64,000 bases of DNA from Tilletia caries (lineage: Eukaryota; Basidiomycota; Exobasidiomycetes; Tilletiales; Tilletiaceae). The notes under the pieces were generated by a model. The model worked only from the letters and a program-made list of their open reading frames with translations. It made no database searches and was not told the DNA's origin. Numbering within the stretch: position 1 is the stretch's first letter; every line of letters begins with the position of its first letter. Of the stretch, positions 29,700 to 41,600 are shown piece by piece. The stretch covers positions 124,001 through 188,000 of the forward strand of contig JALUTQ010000030.1 of assembly GCA_032718865.1 (NCBI GenBank), in the 5' to 3' direction. The position numbers and the translations under genes were made by a program.

Positions 29700-32600
29700 C
29701 TAGTCTTGTGCCCGTCGTCCTGCGTCGGAATCTAGCTCGTAGTCGTAGGAAGCGCCGCCATCGTAGTCGGATTCGTACTCGTCAGAGTCATAGCCGTGGC
29801 CGTAGCCGAACTCGTAGCCATATTCGTCGTCGTCGTCATCATCCGAGTCAAACCGGGACTCGATAGGGATTGCGGCCGATCCTTCTGCAAGCGCAGGAAG
29901 TAAGGAGACCGGTGGAATGCTCTGGTGGAACCAATACGACCAATCATCGCGTCGCGATCGCGCGAACGTAGTCGTAATCCACTCCTCAAGTGTGGCAGGC
30001 TCGAGCTTCTTTGATTCTGCCGTCTGGGCACCGTCACCGCTGCCTCCAATGTCATCTCCATCAGCTTCTTCTTGTTGTTGTTCCTCATCCCAATAGTGCT
30101 CTTCCTCACCCCAGTCGGCTTGATAAAGATCGTTACCGAGATGATGAGAGTCCGCTTGCGTCAAAGAGAAGCGGCGGAAGACAACCCATCGGGGTACTTC
30201 GAGGATCTCCCGTTCCCGTTCCGAGCGTGCTCTGAAATCGAAAAGATCCGAAAAACCGGGCTGGATGAGGCGTGGGAGATTCGCATAGCGAAGGAGAGGA
30301 TACGAATGTCAGCAAACTAGTCAAATCAAAATCTACGGGCCAGCGCCAGCGCAAAGTCTGTCTGCAGAACGCACCGAAATTCGCGAACAAGCCCACCGCT
30401 TAAATTCGTCCCTTTCCTTCCTCTCGGCCGGCCGACGAAGCCGATAGTTGACCTGCTTCCGAGCCTCGCTGGTCCATTCCCTCATGTCGTGTATGTGACG
30501 CCAAAGATTGCGCTGCAGTGCGTGCAAGATCTCGATCACTTCGTCAGTCTCGGGTGACACGAGTTGCCAGTGTGGTGCAATTGGACCATCACCACTTCTG
30601 TTCGCCCGGGACTCTTCTGAATCGGGCCCGTTGATCCAGTACACCAGCATCAAGTCCGTGTCGCTCCCATCTGTCGGGTCTTGCTCTCCCCTCCGCCACT
30701 GAGAGATATCTTGACCGCGAGAGACATTCGCCTTCTTGACGTCTGCAAAGCGGGTAAGGGATCCCCGGAAGCACGACCCAGCATAGATGAGGAGTCTCTT
30801 TGGAAGTTGCTGGCAGATCCGAAAAAGAGAGAGCACGAATAAATAGGTCAGCAACTTGTCCGAACAGATTTCGTTTCAGGACGGCTGTACTCACGATCAC
30901 AGTCACCAGGCATTCCGAGAAGGCTTCATGGAGAGATGATGCCAAGATACTCCGTTTGAGGGGTAGTCGTTCGTTCAGGTACTTCTCCGCTTTGAATGTG
31001 AACACGCGATTGTCAACTTCACATTCAGATACTCCTGCGAGTTTGATCCACACATGGCCTATCATTCGATACTTACGTTCCGCGAGCGCATCGAGCCTTT
31101 GCCAAGACATGATGCGCATGCTGGAGGAGCTCTGTAGGATCATGAGATCGAATCAGTACCATTTTCGAGCCTGATCGCTTGTTCTAGCAGCAAAGTTGCT
31201 GGGCCATGAGAGCAAGAAGAGCGTACCAGAATTTCATGCAGATTCTCTTCATCGTACTTGCTCATTCGTTTGGCCTCGTTCTTTACTTCGAGCAAAGTAT
31301 GCACCCCATCCATGCGACAGCTATGTTCAAAACCAAACAAAAGAATAGTATAGTTAGTCGCGAACATCCTCACGCAACAACAAGGCTACTTACTTGGGGA
31401 CGTACTCTTCATACCAGCTGTCCTCATCGTCATCAAGGACAAAGTAGCCAAGCTGGGCGAGCTCCCACAACGCAATGTACCGAGCAAGTAGCTGCCATAC
31501 ACTCATACTGAAGTGCCCTGCAGTGTCACCCGTGTAGCCCATCCGAGGCTTGACATCATTCAAGGAGATGCGGCGGCCCGAAAGAGGACGTCCGAACATA
31601 TGGTTTCGCGATGCCAGCCACCATGCTACGCGAGCTCGCTCTTCGCGAAGGGTGACGTTGAGCTCGTCTCGAGGTAGAGACTCCTCCGAAACGCTTTGCT
31701 CAGTCGTTGTCTGTTCCTTCAAAGGAACGATTGGCAGGGTGACGAGGTAAGCAGGCAAAAAGCGGAGTCCGTGGCCTCGTTTGCCAGACTTGAGAAGCGA
31801 CGACAGCTCTTGATTTTGCGCGGCACTGTCGGATGCAGTGGTCGACTTTTGGATCAATTCCATCGTGAATGTCGTGTATCCCGTAACCAGCGCTCGCGCG
31901 GCCCGAGGCAGCATCCAGATCTCATCGCCAGTATAACCGATAGCGAATTGGTCCAAATCGGAGTTGAGCAAGATGGCCATCGGATTTGAGAATAATTTGA
32001 GGACAATTCGAACGCGAGGGTGCTGATAGCTGTCGGGTACGAACGTAACGCTGTCCAAGATTCGCAGGACTGCGTGCTTGATTGGCTTGCCTGTGTCCAT
32101 GTCGATAGGCAGGTTGGACACGAAGATCTTCTCGATGTCTTGAAGCTTTGCGTTTGCTTGGTCGACAGTGAGTCCCCACAAATAAAGGCTGTGTTCGAAG
32201 AGTGTAACCGCGTCAGTGATTTGGAGTAAAGGTGGGCAGTTAAATGAGTGAGCACTTACTCAATGTCAGATCCATCTGGTTGTTTGAAGTCTTCGTCGTT
32301 GGTACTGGTAAGAGCTTGCAGGGCGAGATCGCCAGCTACAAAAACGTTGCACCAATCGAGGCCTTTCAGCGCTCCCGAGGTCAAGCAGCTGAGTCGAGAC
32401 CGGAAAGCCGCCAGTGTGTTAATCTCGATAGCATCTTTGCGATGATGGTCGAGCAGAAGAAGACCAGGGAGATCAGCTTTTTCCGGTCGCTCAATTCGGA
32501 TGGTCGAGTTTGATGAACCTATTGCGTCGCTTCCGCTTGGAAAGACGCTCTTTGCATCACGACAAAGCCCGACCATGAACTCCTTCCAGTGCGAGGACGA

Positions 32601-33227
32601 CTTGTCGATACTAAGCTGGGAAAGGGATGGACTTTCCTCTTCATTCACAGGAGAAGCTCGTGATCGTTGGTCGAGTACGAGACGCGCGCGAATGTATGTT
32701 TCGTTTCGGATGATCCACTCGTCGATCGTGGCTGTACTGCGACTCGCCGTCTCGGTATCCTTCGCCTGCGCAGTACTCTGCACAGCTGCAGCTGCGGAAG
32801 CGATCCGGAGCGCTTGACTCAGGATGGCGTAGGGCAGTCGAACGCAGCCGAGAACGGCGGTTTGGAATCCAGCAGATGCGACTTGAGGCACGCGTTTGAC
32901 AATCGCCTGCGCCTCATCGTCCGACGCCTTGCCGAGTTCGATTGCGACGCGCACGGCCGCATGGGCGAACAGCGTCGTTGGCTGGTGGTCCTTGCTGACA
33001 GGCGGACGTGCATTCTCTTGGTAATCTCCGTCCCCTGGAATGGTGATCGGCAGGGCGATGTATTCGTCTTTTGCATCGATTGTCTTGAGATGGTCAGCAT
33101 CTTGCTTGGAGCGCAGCTTCAGCTGGGTGTCAATGGCGCGGATCATGTCTTGTCCGAGCGAGGCCCCCGTGAGGGAGTTGTCGCCGAGAAGCTCGGGCAC
33201 ATGCGGATGCATGTTCAGTTCCGACAT
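29700..33227 (-). CDS. Copy 2 of the NTase-like tandem family, intact
   Basis: Seven exons (33227-32260, 32188-31394, 31320-31227, 31131-31077, 30989-30895, 30809-30375, 30260-29700) join in frame to 1000 residues. Exon 1 ends and exon 2 begins within SDID (about 320-323), which with the preceding AG-LALQAL helix resembles the hG-G...[ST]DhD signature of the nucleotidyltransferase fold. Here the usual GG is AGD, so activity is doubtful. Then come NPMAILLNSDLDQFAIGYTG, WMLPRAARALVTGYTTF, ELNVTLREERARVAWWLA, and in exon 6 the module YWINGP...PHWQLVSPETDE...RRPAERKERDEFKRWAC. The last exon holds VPRWVVFRRF and an acidic Gly/Tyr/Asp/Glu tail. This copy lacks one intron present in copies 1, 3 and 4. 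Function is unknown. Confidence 0.85.
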
Positions 33228-33637
33228 GCTGAATGCGAAGCTGGAGCGAGTGCAAGGCTGTGGTGGGCAAGGACGACGTGAGGAAACCAAGCACCTCCCT
33301 CTCCTCATCAAACCTCATTCCGCATACCTTGCATACTTCTCTCATCTTCCACGATCGTCTCTCATCTTCCATCCCAAGATAACACCCATATCACGTTACG
33401 TACTGTTCACCATGTCCTTGGCATAAGTTCGCTTCATGAAGTCACTGTGATGATTGAATTCGCGAAACGTTACACATATACACATTCTCACAAGAAAATT
33501 CAAAACATAGGAAGAGCGCATTCATAACTGAGCTTGAAAGAAGGAAGTATAGCCCGACTCTGTGATTCTCGCCCTCCTTTGTCGCCCCCCGCTTCAAGCA
33601 TTGGCACTTCTTTTGCGAGTGCCGTACTCGAATGAGC
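33228..33637. other. Intergenic spacer between copies 2 and 3
   Basis: 410 bp separate the end of copy 3 from the start of copy 2. It must hold the copy 2 promoter. I see no clear TATA box. It is not obviously related to the 3' flanks of copies 2 and 4. Confidence 0.4.
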
Positions 33638-36600
33638 CTAGTCTTCGGCGTCTGTATCTTCGGGGTCCGTGTCTTCGGGGTCCGTAGTCCACCAGTCGTC
33701 CCCGAACTCGGAAGGAATGGCATCACATCCATTCTCGAGCGCAGGAAGCAAGTGGACCGGTGGAAGGCACTGGCGGAACCAATCCGGCCAGTCATATGAC
33801 CGCAAAACAAAGCGCCGAGAGGTGCCAAACGTCGTTGCAACCCAGTCCTCAACCGTCTGGGGAGGCTCGCTCTTCTTCGATCCTGCAGCTGAACGGCCGC
33901 TACTGCCAACGCCATCTCCACCTTCTCCGTCGTTGCTCTCTTCGCTCCAGTCGACTTGATACCGCTCGTCCGAAAGATGGTGAGCGTCCGCTTGGGTCAA
34001 AATGAATCGACAGAAAACGACCCATCGAGGGACTGCAAGAATCCGTCGTGAAGCGTCTCCGTGATGTTCAAACTGAAGGTGAGGTTTTGGCCGGGGGAGA
34101 ACGAGAAAGGAAACAGATTAATGCGTCAGTTAATAATCATCAGCATCTGTGATCGGTCAGCGCTCAAGTAGCTCCGATCGCACTACGTACCAGGACTCGC
34201 GTACACGCCCACCGTTCGAACGCGTCTCGTTCACTCCTCTCCGTCGGCCGAACAAGTCTACGACCGACCTGCCTCCGCACACTTCGATTCCGCATCTCTG
34301 CTTCCACAACGAGATTCCGATGTGCGCGTCGAAATGCATGCACAACCTCGTACACCTCGTCCGTTTCCCGCGAGACGAGCTGCCAATGCGGCACAATCGG
34401 AACATCGCCTTCGGTACCTTCTCTCATGATTCGGTGCGCTTTCGGATCGGGGCCGTTGATCCAATAGGATAGGATCGAATCAGCGTCGCTACTGACCCCG
34501 GCGTCTCCTCCAGCATCGAGCTGGTGTGCTACAGGCAGCGGCAAGGGCGCGTTGGCCTTGATGACGTCTTCAAAGGAGCTGGAAGCCCCTTTCAGCAGGG
34601 ACTCGGCATGGGCGCGGAAATTCTTGGGAAGATGCTGGAGAATACCGACAAGAATGGAGGAAATGTATCAGCCAAAACAATTCGGAGTACTACTTTTTAC
34701 CCCTGTGCACTGACTACTATGGCAACAAGAGGCTCCGCCAAGGCTTCGTGCAGCGAGGAGGCCAGAATGACCCGCTTGAGTGGAACTCGCTCATTGAGGT
34801 ACTTCTCCGCATTGACTGCGAAGAAGAGATTGTCAGCTTAAGAATGGCCGAAGTGACATGCAGTCGCATAGCAAGCCCACCTTGTACAAGCTTCTCAAAG
34901 TCTTTCCGTGGGCGGAAGTCTTCGTAACGGCTCGGTATGATGCCAAGCTCACGCTTAAAAGGGCGAGAGACTTCCAAGTTAGCCTTTGCTCCAATACACT
35001 TCTGAACTTGACGCATCCTCTATCTGATTGAAGACATACCAGACTCCCTTGCAACATATCTTCGTCGAAATTGTTCGCGGCATCGACAGCGTTTCGTAGG
35101 GTTTCGAGGCTGAAGCCCTCGTTCCAGCTAAACCTGCATAAGATCAGATGTGATGAACGTTCCGTCAGTCCAGCACCAGAAGAACAGAAACTCTGCTTTG
35201 AGGACCACGTACTCTGGCCCGTCGTCGTACGCGAGAGGGTCGTCCGGGTAAAAGTCTGACACCAGAGTTTCCTCCTGTCCAAACAAGACAAAGTAGCCAA
35301 GCTGCGCGAGCTCCCACGAGGCAATATGGCGGGCGAACAGCTGCCACCCACTTAGACTACCGCTATCCGCGATCTCGCCAGTGTTGAGCTTGCGACTTTC
35401 GGCCATGGAGATACGCCGGTCTCGAAAAGGAAGTCGGAACTTCCGATTATGCGACGCCAGCCACCAGGCTACCCGTGCTCGCTCCTCGCGCAGTGTAACA
35501 TTCAGCTCGTCCCGTGGGAGCGATTCCTCCGGGACGTTCTTCTCCGTCGTGGTCTTCTGGTTCAGAGGCACCGTGGGGAGTGCCTCGATGTATGAGGGCA
35601 GGAAGCGAAGTCCGTAACCGCGCTCGCCATATCTGCAAATCAGAAAGTAATGACATCTGCTGTCACTTGTGGTTCGGTAGCCTGCATAATGTGCATATAG
35701 TACTCACTTGAAGACTCGCTTACATTGCGTGGCCTTCCGGGACTCAAGGAATGACCCATGAATAAGGTCCATCGTGAACGTCGTATAGCCCGTAACTAAC
35801 GCCCGTGAGGCACGAGGCAACATCCAGACCTCATCGCCTGTGTAGCCAACAGCGACCTGATCGAGGTCGAAGTTGAGCAAAATGGCCATCGGGTTCAGAC
35901 AAAGCTTGAGGATGACCTGCACGCGACGATACGGGTAACGTTCTGGTACGAATGTGATCGTCTGCAGATTGCGGAGGACGGCATACTTGATTGGCTTGCC
36001 TGTACCCTCATCGAGAGGCAAATTCGATGCGAAGACCTTTTCGATCTCCAAGAGCTTTGCGTTTGCTTGGTCGGCTGTGAGGCCCCACAAGTAGAGACTT
36101 TGATCGGAGAGTAAGAAGCTGTCAGTTCATGACGGTCCGCACAAAACAAGGAGAGCGTGCTGCAACGTACTCGATGTCAGAACCTTCCGATTTCTGCGCC
36201 TCTTCGTCTGTGACGCTAGTCAGAGCGGCGAGAGCAATGCCGCCTGCCACCAGAACGTTGCTCCAATCGAGACCCTTCAACGCTGCAAAAATCATGGTTT
36301 CGAATCGAGACTGGAAGGCTGACAGAGCGTTGATCTCGATAACTTCCTTGCGATAATGGTCAAGCAGAAGAAGACCGGGGAGATCAGCCTTGTCCGGGCG
36401 CTGAATGCGGATGGTCGAGCTGGAGGAATCTTGTGGGTTGCTGTTGACAAAGACGCGCTTCGAATCGCGACCCAGACCGACCATGAACTCCTTCCAGTGC
36501 GAACCCGATTTGTCAATTCCGAGTCGGAGGAGGGATGGGTTCGTCTCATCGCCTGTCGGAGCAGCTGGAGATCCATCATCGCGAGGGTTGTCCAAGACAA

Positions 36601-37192
36601 GACGTGCGCGCATGTATTTCTCATTTCGAATGATCCATTCATCCACAGCATCCGCTCCTTGACTCGCTCCACCGGATTCGCTAGCTTGCTTGGAACCTCG
36701 CGGGGTCTTCGCCATTGAAGAAAATCGAAGCGCTTGGCTCAGAACAGCGTACGGCAGCGGGGCAAAGTTGAATATGGCGTCCTTGAAGCTGGAAGACGCA
36801 ACCAAAGGCACACGGCTGGCGATCTCTTGAGCCTCTGTTTCCGAAGCCTTGCCGAGCTCGATTGCAACACGCGCAGTCGCATGGGCAAACAGTGTAGGTG
36901 GTTCATGGCCTTCGCTTGTGAAGGGAAGAACGTCGTCTTGGCCGTCTTGGGACCCAGGCTGGGTGACAGGCAGGACGATATCCTCATCCTTGGCGTCGAG
37001 TGTCTCGAGAAATCGGAGGTCTTGCTCAGTATGGAGCTTCATTTGCATCTCGATAGCTTGAATCATGGCTTCGCCGAGTGAAGCTCCCATCAGGGAGTCG
37101 TCGCTGAGAATGTCGCGCACTTGCGGATGGACAGTGGAGGCCAGCAAGGGCCCTGATTTACCGCCCAAAGCCGGTACGTTGAGCATGACCAT
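33638..37192 (-). CDS. Copy 3 of the NTase-like tandem family, intact
   Basis: Eight exons (37192-36171, 36097-35708, 35632-35213, 35133-35040, 34953-34881, 34815-34715, 34634-34191, 34072-33638) join in frame to 992 residues. The core is best preserved here: GLDWSNVLVAGGIALAAL with GG at 317-318 and SDID at 338-341, then TITFVPERYPYRRVQVILKL and VWMLPRASRALVTGY. From memory, this block resembles a widespread family of fungal and protist proteins with a nucleotidyltransferase-like fold of unknown activity. The position after YRRVQ, where a third carboxylate might sit, is Val. The C-terminal module (YWINGPDPK, PHWQLVSRETDEVYEV, RPTERSERDAFERWAC) and a short acidic tail (DPEDTDPEDTDAED) follow. 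Confidence 0.85.
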
Positions 37193-37599
37193 GTTGAACG
37201 AAGGTAATTCGACCTCTGATATTGAAGGTGAGATGAGCGAGGATCAATGTCAGAGTCCTTCTTCCTCGACAGACCTTTGTAAGTCACTGTGCTTGACTTC
37301 TTCGCAGCAAAGCTACACACGCTGCCAGAGAACAGTACGCAGACAAGAGACGGTGGCAGCGATTGACCTATTCGAGTATGGATGGTGAGGAGCTCGACGA
37401 TATGATGAGTGGCGAACGTCTTCCCATTCGTGCCATGCAAGCATGCAAGCAACTCATCTTCCCTCCGTGAACCAAACGTTCCCAAATGTACCGCTTCTAC
37501 ATTACATATTCGCCTGACCTCCTTTGACAGCAGCGACAAGATTCTCGCGAGTCCTTCGCCATGACTTCGTTGGCGACATCTTGCAACACCCGTGATGAT
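37193..37599. other. Upstream region of copy 3
   Basis: Parts of it (for example GAGTGGCGAACGTCTTCCCA at about 37410) recur upstream of copy 4 at about 42480, so the promoter region was duplicated with the genes. No additional gene is seen. Confidence 0.5.
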
Positions 37600-38167
37600 T
37601 GATGATTGATTATTGATCCTTCGAAGATATGCTCAAAAGGTCGTGAGGGAAGCGAAAAGGAACGTGCAGGAATGCCACGAAAGGCTGGATTTGATGAAGA
37701 TGAAGACCGTCTTGCGTCCCGCCGTTCGTCGTAAAGACGTGAAAGAAGAGGTACAGCTCGTCACCGCCCCAACCCCTGCCCAAGCGCCGTCATAAGCGCC
37801 CAATCCGGCGACGTAACTGCCTTCGGTGGCGGAGAAGGTGAGGATGCCCTGTTGGAGGAGGGCGGCGAAGTTGATCTGGCCCTCGGCGGAGCTCGTCTGC
37901 CGCTTGACTTGGAGCGTTCGTCGACTGGATGCGTACACGGGTGCGCCGGCTGGCTGGTTGGAGTCGGCCTCGTCTGTGGTGGCGTTGTAACGAGGTCGGA
38001 AACGTGCATGTCGTGGGCGGAGGTCGCGAGGTAGTGTGTCCAGCGGGGTATCGCGACGCTGTGGGAGTGTTGTCGAGGTGGAGGCTTGGACGTATCCGTA
38101 GGCCGGTACTCCAAGGATGATTCTGGTCGATTCAAGGGAAAAGAAAGCTGTCAGCAAAGGCCAGCGG
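37600..38167 (-). pseudogene. Duplicated 3' fragment of the GH18 chitinase gene
   Basis: On the minus strand this is nearly identical to the last exon and 3' flank of the chitinase (about 43025-43770): ESTRIILGVPAYGYVQASTS and the following 100 codons match with few changes. Relative to the intact gene, 176 bp are missing (positions 43239-43414 there), removing the C-terminal part of the barrel and shifting frame. No upstream exons are present. The fragment begins abruptly at 38167, where sequence related to the 3' flank of copy 2 starts, marking a duplication junction. Confidence 0.9.
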
Positions 38168-38637
38168 AGATGGTGGATACGAGAAAGCCGTCCCATAGAG
38201 ATGAAATGGAGGGAGGACTCTGTACAAGCGTTCATGACGACAAGTTCGGCGGGAAGAGGAAAGTAAAGGGCTCTGGCCTGAACGGCGAAGAGAAGAATAG
38301 AAGATGTCAGGTCTCCAGCTCATCAGAATGTGTGATGCAACGAAACGTAACTCTGTCCACATGGTATCAGTAAGTCATTCGGGCCAGAGACCACCGATAG
38401 GTCTGGCCCACAACGAGAGCACCGATCAGGTCGAGCGAAGGACGCTGAGTACTGAGGATTTCGTCGACACCGCGCATGCGTTGCGCACCAAAAAAAAAAA
38501 GAAAAACATTATAGACAGAAGAGCCCACATTAGACCGGAGCGCGATCAGGAAGAAAATACTAGTGCGGTGCACGTCGCCCTGCGTCGGAGTCTAGCTGGT
38601 TGTCGTAGGCGCCGCCGTTGTAGTCATGTTTATGTTC
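38168..38637 (-). repeat. 3' flank of copy 4, related to the 3' flank of copy 2
   Basis: It shares ordered blocks with 29290-29690 (see that entry). A run of ten A lies near 38491-38500. No gene is seen. Confidence 0.7.
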
Positions 38638-41600
38638 TTACTCAAAGACGCCGTCCTCGTCGTCGTCGTCGTCGTCGTCGTCTTCGTCGTTGTGAATGAT
38701 TGATTGCATTTCATCGTTGTTCTCGTCGTCGTTCTCGTCGTCGTCGTCTTCTTCCTCGTCGTCGTGATGGACTGATGGAATATCGTTGTCATCGTCGTCA
38801 TCATCCTGAAGCCGCTGAGAAATTGCAGTCAATCCTTGCTCAAGCTTCGGCAGCAATGAGACCGGTGGGATGGTCTGGCGGAACCAATACGACCATTCCC
38901 TGAGCCGCGATGGGGCAAATGTGTTCGTGATCCACTCGTCAGGTGTGGCAGGCTCGAGCTTCTTCGATTCTGCCGACTGAGTGCCGCTGACACTGCTATC
39001 ACTGTCGTCCATGCTTTCTCCAGCCTCTTCATCGCTGTCCTCCTCATCCCAGTCGACTTCTTCCTCACCCCTGTCGGCTTGATAAAGTTCGTCACCGATG
39101 TGGAGTGAGTCCGCTTCCGTCAGGGTGAAGCGGCGGAAGACCACCCATCGGGGTACTTGGAGAATCCCCTCAGAAGAGCCTACGACGGGTCGCAAGAAGC
39201 TGGTCTGAATGAGGCATGAGGTAGAAAACCAAGTATCGCGGAGCGAAGGAGAGTAGGTTGATAAAATCAGCAACAGCAAAATCTACTGGGCAGCACTAGC
39301 GCGAAGTTCCAACACGCAACGCACCTCAAACCGCCAGCAGGCCCAAAACTGGAACGAGTCTCTTTCCTCTCTTTCCGTCGGCTGACGAAGTCGATGAATG
39401 ATCACTGCCTGAGCCTTGCGTGTCCAATGGCCTCTATCGTCCAGGTTCGCTTTGCGAAGAGCGCTCCGCAAGTCGAGCATGATCTCGTAAGCTTCGTCTG
39501 TTTCCCGCGAGACGAGCTTCCAATGAGGTACGATCGGAAGATCGTTTCCGGCACCCTCTGCGGCCGTTTGGCGAGTGTTCGGATTGGGGCCGTTGATCCA
39601 GTAGGACAGGACTGACTCAGCGTTGCTACTGACACGGGCGTCTTCTTCAGCATCGTGCTGCTGTCCTGCGGGCAGCGGTAAGGGAACGTCGGCCTTGATG
39701 ACGTCCTCAAAGGAGCTGACAGCTCCTTCCAGCAGGACCTCGGCGTGGGCGCGGAGGTTCTTGGGCATATGCTGGAAAAGACCAACGAGAATGGAGTAAA
39801 TACGTCAGCAACACATACCAGAGTCCTACTTCCACTGCCGCGCACTGACCACTATGGCAGCAAGAGGTTCCGCCAAGGCGTCGCGGAGCGACGAAGCCAG
39901 AATGACCCCCTTGAGTGGGATTCGTTTATTGAGAAACTTCTCAGCATTGGCTGTAAAGAAGCGACCGTCAGTTGCCGAATGGCAGAAGTCACATGCAGTG
40001 TCACAACATTAGCCCACCTTGTGCAAGCTCATCATGGTCTTCTCTTGGGTCGAAGTCTTCGTCGTCTTCGTCGTGACGGCTCGGCATGATGCCAAGCTCA
40101 GACTTGAAAGGGTGAATGACTCTCAAATTAGCTCTCTTCGTCTCGAGACACTTTGGATGTTGAGGCGTTGAGGCATTGACCGAATACATACCAGATAGCC
40201 TTCCAGCAGGCAGTCGGCAAAAAGGTTCGCAGCATCAACAGAGTGTCGTAAGTCATCAAGCTTGAAGCCCTCGTCCCAGCTAAACCTGCATAAGATCAGA
40301 TGTAATGAGCATCCCGTACAGTCCGGCATCAGATGAAGAGACACTCTGCTTCACGTACATAGGCCCATCGTCAAACGCGAGGAGGTTGTTCGGGTGAAGG
40401 TCTGAAACCCGGTTTTCCTTTTGTCCATACAAGACAAAGTAGTTAAGCTGCGCGAGCTCCCATAAAGCAACATGGCGAGCGAGCAGCTGCCACCTACTCA
40501 GACTACCGCTATCTTTGGGTTGACCAAAGCTGCGCGTCTGACAATGGTCCATGGAGATACGCCGCTCTTGCAAAGGAAGTTGAAACTTCCAGTTGTGCGA
40601 CGCCAGCCACCAGGCCACACGTGCTCGCTCCTCGCGCAAGGTCACGTTCAGCTCGTCCCGCGGAAGTGACTCCTCCGGAACGTTCTTCTCCGTCGTGGTC
40701 TTCTCGTTCAGCGGCACAGTAGGGAGGGTCTCGATGTATGAGGGGAGGAAGCGAAGTCCGTAACCGCGCTCGCCATATCTGTAGTTTAGGAGTCAATGAG
40801 TTCTGCTGTCATTTGAGACTCAGTGGCACGCACATATCACTCACTTGAAGACTTTTTGATCTTGTGTGGCCTTGCGAGGGTCGATAAACGATTCGTGGAC
40901 CAGATCCATCGTAAACGTCGAATAGCCAGTGACCAGCGCTCGCGAGGCACGAGGTAGCATCCAAACCTCATCCCCAGTGTATCCAATGGCATCTTGGTCC
41001 AGATCGAATTCCATCAAGATGGCCATTGGGTTTGAGAAGATCTTAAGGTCGATGCTAACGCGACGGTAAGGGAAGCGTTCAGCCAAGAACGTAATGTTGG
41101 TCAGAGTGCGCAGGACTGCATGCTTGATTGGCTTGCCTGTGTCCTTGTCGAGAGGCAGGTTAGACACGAAGACCTTCTCGATGTCTTGTAGCTTTGCGTT
41201 CGCTTGGTCGACAGTGATTCCCCACAAGTAAAGGCTGTGTTCAAAGAGTGTAGCCGCGTCAGTGCTTTGAGGTAAAAATCGGCAGCCTAAGTGAGTGAGC
41301 ACGTACTCAATGTCAGAACTTTCTGATTGTTTGGCGTCTTCGTCAGTGACACTGGTAAGAGCTCCCATAGAAATTTCGCCTGCTACAAGGACATTGCGCC
41401 AATCGAGGCCCTTCAGCGCTCCAAAGGTCATGGAGTCGAATCGCAAGTGGAAGGCCGAAAGCGTGTTGATTTGGATAGCATCCTTGCGATGATGGTCGAG
41501 TACCAGAAGACCGGGGAGATCAGCCTTGTCCGGTCGCTCGATGCGAATCGTCGATGTCGAGGATCCCATCGTGTCGCTTCCGCTTGAAAAGACGCTCTTT

